Shown here piece by piece: positions 57,186 to 64,000 of a stretch of DNA of 64,000 nt. Location of the stretch: positions 2,418,001 to 2,482,000 of the forward strand of contig JAEHOE010000002.1 in NCBI GenBank assembly GCA_016858145.1. The letters are read 5' to 3'. The position numbers and the translations under genes were made by a program. This DNA comes from Edaphochlamys debaryana. Its lineage: Eukaryota > Chlorophyta > Chlorophyceae > Chlamydomonadales. The notes beneath the pieces are model-generated. The model worked only from the letters and a program-made list of their open reading frames with translations. It was not told the origin of the DNA and made no database searches. Numbering within the stretch: position 1 is the stretch's first letter; the number at the start of each line of letters is the position of its first letter.

Positions 57186-58772
57186 CTTCGCACTCGTGCT
57201 CACGAGCTGGCCTGCTCGGGGGTCGCGCGGGGGTGGATTGGTGTTCAGAATTATATGGAGTCGCTCAACAGTCAACTCGGACCAACTCGGCTAGCACCGC
57301 GCGCCTAAGCGAAGCTCGTATGTATATACTCAAAGGCGATATAGTTAGGTGATGGCTTGCCTTAGAGAAAGACCGCTCTTTCCGTTTCCGGACAGTCGGC
57401 CGACTGTCGCAGCCGTGCTCAAGAGAGTGGCCGCGGCAAAGCGCTATCAGAATGCTTATGGAAAGGGACTGCGGCTCATCGCCGCTGCGGGGAACTTGAA
57501 GGATCCGGGGGGATTACCAATCTACTAGCGCGACCTATACTAGTGTGACCGCGCCGGACACAGCGCACGCCGCGCTTCTGAGAAGGCAGCTCACACAGCG
57601 CTGCTCCACAGATCACGCTCGCGATAAGCTTTGAGGACAGCATAAAAAAAACCCCAAGTGGCCATTCTCGCTGTTGAGGACTCGAGGCCTGGGCTTTCCT
57701 GCCGCGGGCGTGACATGTCTGGCGGGCGCCCGCGCGCACCGCACCTGAACTCGTTCTGCTCTTGGCTGAAGCTGCACTGTACATGCGGCACAAGCAGTGC
57801 GACAAGCGGCAGCATGATAGCTTGCTTCGCTGGACCGCAGCGTGCCCGCAGCACCACTGACCGCTGGCCCCACGCCCTGGCCCCCCCACGCCGGTCCCTT
57901 CACCGTTGGGCCCGCGCCGGTCCGTGCGACCGTGCGTGCGGCGAGCACACCACCTGGCTGGCTGGAGCTTGCCCAAGATACTGCAAGCCAGCACAGCTCC
58001 AAGTCTCAGCGTTTAGCGGGTAGCACCACGAGCTGATCCCTGCTTGAGCCCACGCCTACCTCGCCCCAACCTTGGCCAGCTCGGCCCCAAACCTGCCTGA
58101 ACAACCACACAAGACACAACTGGTTGAAGTGAAGATTAAGCACTGCAGTTTAGCACGATGCTACTCGAAGTGTTTGACTCGGACCTACGCACGTGCACCC
58201 AGCCTGCGCAACTGCACTAGCTCCCCCTGCATGACGCCCTCGCGCCAACCTCTGCCCGCATTGCGTTGCCCGCCCCTTCCCGTCAACCCAGCTGCCATGC
58301 AACAGCCATGCTGCCCCACTGCTTCAAACGCTCTCTTCCTGAATCCCCGAGCCTACGACTAGCACACTTGGCGCTGACGCCAGTGCCGTCCTGCCGAAAC
58401 ACCTGCTACCCGCTCCCCCCGCTGTGCCCTAATCCCTTGGAACACCCGTGGTTGCGTCCTGCTCAATAACCCGCCCCCAGCGAGCACTGTAATCTGAAGG
58501 GCCCTAGCAAGTTTTTGAAGCTCTGCGCCCCTGCTTTCCCATTGCAACCGCGAATGAATAAGGCTAAGGCCGCAACCCTGTAACGCGTCATTCCTAAGGC
58601 CGCCTAGGTGCACAACATCACGTTCGCACAACCTGCTTGCGCCGATCAACACTTCGGCCGCCGGCAACCGGGCCCGGCCCCTGCGATCGGGCAACCACAA
58701 TCCGCACGAACGCTAGCAAGATACGAATGTACACAAATGTACTGAGCACTGCTGAGTCACACAACTAGCTCC
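57186..58772. other. Intergenic region between the RPP/RG gene and the EGF-like membrane-protein gene
   Basis: Apart from the TATA-like box at 57322, nothing definite. The ORFs here are short, overlapping and without motifs. The 3' UTR of the EGF-like gene must begin at 58772 and run leftwards. Confidence 0.5.
57322..57329 (-). promoter_or_regulatory. TATA-like box (GTATATAC) upstream of the RPP/RG gene
   Basis: It is about 137 bp upstream of the start codon at 57185, matching the position of the TATA-like box of the neighbouring paralogue. Confidence 0.45.
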
Positions 58773-59294
58773 TCAGCGCGCCCAGGGCCGCCGCGGCTGC
58801 GCCCGCCTGCCCCCCGCCTCGCCGCCGCCTGCTCCCTCGCCTGCAGTCGCACTGCCACCCCCACTCCCACTGGTTGACCTGCTCCTGCCCCTGCTCCCCA
58901 CGCCCGCAACCGCCATCGGCGGCACGGTGCCCCCACCCCCACCCCCACCCGCGCCCGAGCCCGGGCCTGACCCAGTGCTGTTGGTCCGCCTCCCACCGGC
59001 CCCGGCGGGCCCTGACCCAGAAGATCCTGCGCTGGAGCCGGCCGCCGCTGCACTGGCTTGCGATGTCATGGCCGGCGCCGCCATGACTAAGCCGCTGCTG
59101 ACGTCAGCACAGTCGCCGCCGCCGCCGTCAGCGGTTGGGGCCTCGTTAGGACCATCAGCTGCGACGTGGTCGAAGGTGAGACGCAGCGGCGACACTGGCG
59201 GCGTGACGTCAGCAACGGCCTCGGCGTCCTCGCCCTCGGCTTCGTCGGCGGTGGCCAAGGCAGGCAGCGCACGCGCCGTCAGCCCGGCGCCGCC

Positions 59295-59325
<31 letters not shown>

Positions 59326-62300
59326 GAGGCGCCGGTGGCGGGAGACCACCAGCGGGAGAGCTGCGAGCACCGTGACCCCAGAGAGGCCCCGCCGCCGCCG
59401 CCGCCGCCGGCGGCAGCAAGCGCCAGACGCCGCCGCTGCGGCAACGTCGGGGACGCTGCGTAGCCGACGGCCGACGGCGAGGCTGGCGCGACGCCGCCGC
59501 CGGATCCGAACAAGCCCTGATCGGGCGACGGCGACGGCGGCAGCGCCGCCGCCGCCGCCGCGGCGCTGTTCCACGTCGGCGCTGAGCACGTCGACTCGGG
59601 CGTCGGCGCCGCCGCCGCCGCGGCGGCGCTCGTGGCCCGCCGCCGCCGGGCCGGTGACGGCGTGACGGCGGCAAACAGGCTCCGATCTCGGCCGCCCGGA
59701 CCCGCCCGGGCGCTCAGCGGCGTGCCTGGCGGAAGCAGCGGCACCCCCGGAGAGGCCGCCTCCGCCGCCGCCACCCCTGCTGCCGCCGCCGCCGCCGCCG
59801 TTGCATCGGCGCGCCGTGCCAGGCCCAGGCCCCGGCGGGCCCGCATGCCGCCAGCGCTGGGTGGAGGGCTCAGCGGAGATCGAAGCGCCTCGGCCCCGCC
59901 ACCAACCGTCATCAAGGCCCCGTCTTCCGCCCCGCTGTCTGCGTGCGGATGAGCCGCCTGCCCCAGGCTGCCTCCGCCTCTGCCTCCGCTGCCTCCGCTG
60001 GCCCAGCCGGGCTGCGGCGGCGCGGCCGAGGGCACGAGCCAGGAGAGGAGGGGCATGCCGAACAGGCCGCGTCTGCTGGGCGTGGCGGCGGCAGAAGAGG
60101 GTGGGGGCCCGGGGGAGACCGGGAGCCGGGGCGACCGAGGCGTGAGCAGGCCGGGCGCAAGGCTCTCCGCCACTGCCCCCCGCCGAGACTGGGCTCGCAG
60201 AGCTCCCTCTGCCACCGCGGCCCCGGCGATACCACGGGCGCCGTCTGCGTCCCGCATCTGCGCCTGTCTCTCCCTGTGGCCGGGCGGATAGACCCGCCCA
60301 TGCATGTGCTCTTGTTCCCGTGGGCTGGGAGCCTGGGACCGAACAGGAGCGGGTGCGGCAGCGGATGGGGCGCGGGAGGGCGGGGGCGCGCGGCGGGCCT
60401 CGGGCGGGGTGGAGGGGGAGGGGGCGGCCCAGGCCCAGGCGAGGATGCGGGCGCGCAGAGAGGCGGACGTGGGGGTCTCGGCGGTTGGGTGGGCGGCGTG
60501 GTGGGCGGTGTGGTGGGCGGCGCGGGCGCGGTGGGGCTGGCTGGGGGTGAGTCCAGTGTGCGGAACCACCTGCGTGGGCGGAAGGGCGGGTAGGTGGGCA
60601 GGCGGGGAGTGTGTGACGTCCAACCGCTAACCAACAATGTTAGCCAACCCCTTGTCATGCAGCCCTTCCGGCATCACCTCGTCCCTTCGGCCCCATCACG
60701 GAACCACACACGCACATATACACACCTCCCAACCCCCCGTCCCCGCCCCTTTCCCCCTCCAGCCCCCACCTGCAGCCCGTCTGCCATCACGTCCTCCCCC
60801 GTCGCAGTCACACGCAGCAGCGCCCTCCGCTGAGGTGTCGAGGCCGCCACCTCGGCCCCCGTCGCCGCCACCACCACCGCCTCCGGCCCGGCCTTCGCCT
60901 CCGCGCCGCCGTCCGTGGCCGTACGGGAGCGGGGCAGCCGGCGCGGCGAGTGGCCGGGCTTGGGCCGCTTGGGCGAGGGCGGGGTGCGGGGGGAGGCGGA
61001 GGCGCGGGAGGGGGTGCGGGCGGGGTCGAAGGGCACCACCTGGCTGGACCGGGACTTGGTCTTGCCCGGGGAGGGGGAGGGGACCACAACGGTCGAGGCC
61101 TTGGCCAGGCGGTACCAGCGGACGGCGCCCGCCAGGGCCGCAATGGCCAGGACGCTGGAGCAGGCCTGGGATTGAAGGGTTGCAAGGATGAGTCAAGGGC
61201 AGGGGGCAGCAAGGGGGGTGGTTGGAAGGGCAGGTGTTGGTCTCGAAGCGCGAAGAGCGGGCTCGCCCAGGGCAGCTGACCCGCCAACTCCGCGCCCGTG
61301 ATCTGCCGTACTCACGATGATAACGATGATGATGATCTGCATCCGGGTCAGCCCGTCAGATCTGTCGTACCCCTCCGCATCCCATGCGGCCAGGCTGCGG
61401 CCCAGCACCAAGTGGGGCACACACACGGCCCAGGCCCCCTCAGAAGAGGGGGAGGAAGAGGAGGAGGTGCCGGCAGCGGAGGCGCCAGGGCGCAGGGGCA
61501 GGGAGCGGCGGAACCCGGGGGCGCACTGGTCACATGCATCCCCCGTGTAGCTGCGTGTGAGGGAGGAGGTGGGGTTGGAAAAGGTCGGAGCGGTTGGAAG
61601 AGGTCGTGAGGGGCCGACGCTGGCACTAGACGGCAACCTGCGCTGAAGAGAGCTGCAAACCGCATCCTGCAACGCCCCTCCGCCACCAGCCCGGCCCAGA
61701 TGTGATACGGAGCCCCTAAGGATGCCCCATCTCAGGTATGTTGAGGATACGTCGATGCCCGACTCACCCTGTGAAGCAGACGCACGCGCCCGAGCCCGCC
61801 AGGCACGCTCCACGCCCGCTGCAGGGCAGCAAGGCCACCTCCTCGGCCCCCACCCAGGGCCCCGCTCCTCCGGCGGGGCTTCCCGCAGGGCAGGACCGGA
61901 GTGGCAGCGGGCAGTCGGCCGGGCAGACCTGCTGCTGAGACCAGCCCGACCAAGCCGCGCCCTGGTTCGCCGCCGTCGTCTCGTCCGCTGGCGGCGCCGC
62001 CACCTCGCCCACCTCGCACAGACCGTTCCCGCACACGCCCGCGCGAGACACGCCCAGAAGGGACCCCGCCGCGATCCCCAGGTTCGCGCGGTTCAGGTGG
62101 AAGGTCTCGAAGATGCGGAGGGCCTCGAGCGTGGCAGCGCGCTCGAGCTGGGCCGGTGTGGGCACGGGCGCGGGCGGGCGCGGCGCAGGCCGCGGCGGCA
62201 GCGGCGCCGGTGGGGAGGGCCGGGGCGAGGGCGGCCGGGGGCTGGGCGGGGGGCTGCTGACGGCTGCAGATGGCTGTTGCGTCTTGGCGGGCTTCTGCAG

Positions 62301-64000
62301 CAGGTTGCGGCGGCGCCGGGTCGCGGTTGGGTCTGAGCTAGCTAGCGTCGCAGCAGCCGCAGCTGAAGGCGCGGTTGTAACGTAGGCGGCGGAGTGGTGG
62401 GTGGTGGATGTCGTCGAATGGGCCTCAGCCAGGGACCGCCGCCTTCGCTGGCGCAGTCCAAGCTCGCCCGCCTGCTGCATCTTCCGTGCATGGATACGCT
62501 CTGCACCCTGGGCCCCGGCGGGCCCAGCAGCAGCCCATGCGTTGCCGTCGGCACCATCCGTAGCCGCTGCAGCCAGGCCCGCGGCGGGCCCAGCGAGGCC
62601 CAGGTCCCGGGCCCGAGCGGTCACCAGGCCCACGTCAGCAGCAGCCGATCGAGCCTCGTCACGCAGAGCTGCCTGCTGGCCTGGACCGCCAAGCAGCCTC
62701 TGAGCAGCCTCTAGGGTTTCGCGGTGGGGTGTGTTGAGGGAGTCGAGCGCAGTGTGGGTGGAGAGGGAGTCGGGGGCGCCGGCCGCGACCTCCCGGAGCA
62801 CAAAGCCGCCGCCGACGTCGATGGGCTGCGTGTCTTCAGCGTACGGCAGTACGGCGTTGGTCTCCGTGCGGACGTACGACTGTTCATCAGCCCGCGCCGA
62901 AGAGTCCAACTCGGCGGTTTGCGGGTCCTGCTCGGAGGGCTGTAAGGCTGTCTTGCTGCTACTGCTGCTGCTGCCCCCGAGTCTTCCGCTCGATGCCGAG
63001 TTCGGGTCAGCCGCTTGATGCAACTGAGCCGTCAAGGATTGCTGCGCTGCTGACGTGGCACCGCCGCCGGTGCCATCGAAGGCGGCCTGCATGGCCGCCA
63101 GTACGGCAGCGTCCTGATCGGCGAGCTCGTCCAAGGGCTTCAGAACGCCCAGCTCCACCCATGCGGCGCGCGAGGGAGATGAAGAGCCACCCGGCGGCGG
63201 CGCGCCCGCCACCGCCGCCAGAGCCGGCGCCGCCGGCCAGGCAAAGTCAGACAGCGCCGCCATCCGCATTGCGACGATGGTCGTACTGAAGTTGTACGGC
63301 GCCAGTAAACCGCTGCCGCCGAAGTTCGTGCCGTACCACGCGTCAGCCACGCCGCTGGGGGCGCCGTACCGCACGTCATACGAGAGGACGAGCTTCGTCC
63401 AGCCCGTGCTGACGCCGACCGCGCCCGCCCCGTTTGCGTTGACCGCCGACAACGTTACGATGACCGCCGTGGCGGACGAGAGCGTCACGCCCAGCCGGTC
63501 TTCGGCGGGGCCGAGCGCCGTACGCACCATGCTGCTAACGGCCGTAACGGCAGCGTCTGTGATCTGGACGAGCACGGGTTGGGCTGCTGAGCTGCCAGCG
63601 TCCGAGAGTGCTGATGAGGATGGGTTGGACGAGGAGGGGGCGGGGGACCACCACGGGGTGGTCCCTGGGGCGACGGTGAGGGCGATGGAGAGGCGGAGGG
63701 CGCACGAGGTGCCGTCTCCGTCGCACAGTCCGCACTCGTCGACCAGTCCGGAGGCGCAGCACAGGCCGTAGCGGTCCAGCCGGGTGGGGCAGCAGGCGCC
63801 CTGGGGGTGTGCGGGGATGGTGAAAGGCACGTTCAACCCGGCACGCCTTCCTCCACACAGCTGAGTTTCCTAGTCAGTTAGCAACCCGGCCCAAGCAAGA
63901 AGCACGTGCAATGGACCATCGCCCGCTTGCATACAAGCGGCATTCCAGTCCACAAATGCCATTCCCCACCTCCTTCACTCACCTGCACGTCCACCGCAGC
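58773..64000 (-). CDS. Type I membrane protein with EGF-like motifs and long low-complexity cytosolic tail (5' partial)
   Basis: Exons in the window: 64000-63983 (partial), 63800-61768, 61550-61316, 61165-60770, 60569-58773; phases agree and about 1,490 residues are visible, with the N-terminus beyond the edge. The ectodomain starts with GACCPTRLDRYGLCCASG and DECGLCDGDGTSC, a Cys-rich block common in algal surface proteins. It continues through a Ser/Ala-rich region of about 600 residues, then CGNGLCEVGE, CPADCP and an EGF/laminin-like CSGRGACLAGSGACVCFTGY with GDACDQCAPGF. A helix spanning the exon 3/4 junction (MQIIIIVIIACSSVLAIAAL) is the single membrane span. The cytosolic part, about 730 residues, is rich in Ser, Pro, Ala and poly-Gly, with basic stretches (SPKRPKPGHSPRR) and no recognisable kinase domain. 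It may be an adhesion or wall-sensing receptor; the function is unknown. Confidence 0.8.

Overview
The window is nuclear DNA of a unicellular or colonial volvocine green alga, close to Chlamydomonas. It is very GC-rich. Nearly every gene is split by short GT-AG (sometimes GC-AG) introns, TGTAA poly(A) words occur after some genes, and there is a clear orthologue of EPYC1, the pyrenoid Rubisco linker known from Chlamydomonas. I cannot name the species from sequence alone. All gene models were made by hand, joining exons whose splice sites and phases agree; no search was run.

Layout: (1) 1-6875, a mobile element with about 400-bp terminal inverted repeats and no recognisable gene, ending about 145 bp before the EPYC1 start codon. 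(2) 7019-8464 (+), EPYC1. (3) 14565-10842 (-), a SurE-type phosphatase/nucleotidase in ten exons. (4) 16100-41610 (+), one giant gene of about 59 exons coding for about 4,450 residues: signal peptide, bulb-lectin-like, SRCR, LamG-like, SRCR and WSC-like modules, a long beta-helix region, a Cys-rich module and a multi-pass membrane domain. Its frame is consistent throughout except for one apparent 1-bp loss near 33110. (5) 45409-43375 (-), a plastid-targeted SET-domain methyltransferase of the Rubisco LSMT class, divergent from (6) 45704-49195 (+), plastid shikimate kinase. (7) 49949-51088 (+), a small secreted Cys-rich protein. (8) 54718-52655 and 57185-56482 (-), two paralogous secreted RG/RPP-repeat proteins, the first with seven 75-residue repeats full of N-glycosylation sequons. 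(9) from beyond the right edge to 58773 (-), a type I membrane protein with EGF-like motifs and a long low-complexity tail.

Two themes stand out. One is plastid function: the EPYC1 Rubisco linker, a Rubisco-LSMT-class methyltransferase and shikimate kinase. The other is the cell surface: the giant receptor-like protein, three secreted proteins and the EGF-like membrane protein. Nothing indicates operons or prokaryotic DNA. The most unusual signals are the architecture of the giant gene, the high share of GC-AG introns (7 of about 88 modelled), the hyper-sequon repeat protein with its paralogue, and the inverted-repeat element beside EPYC1.
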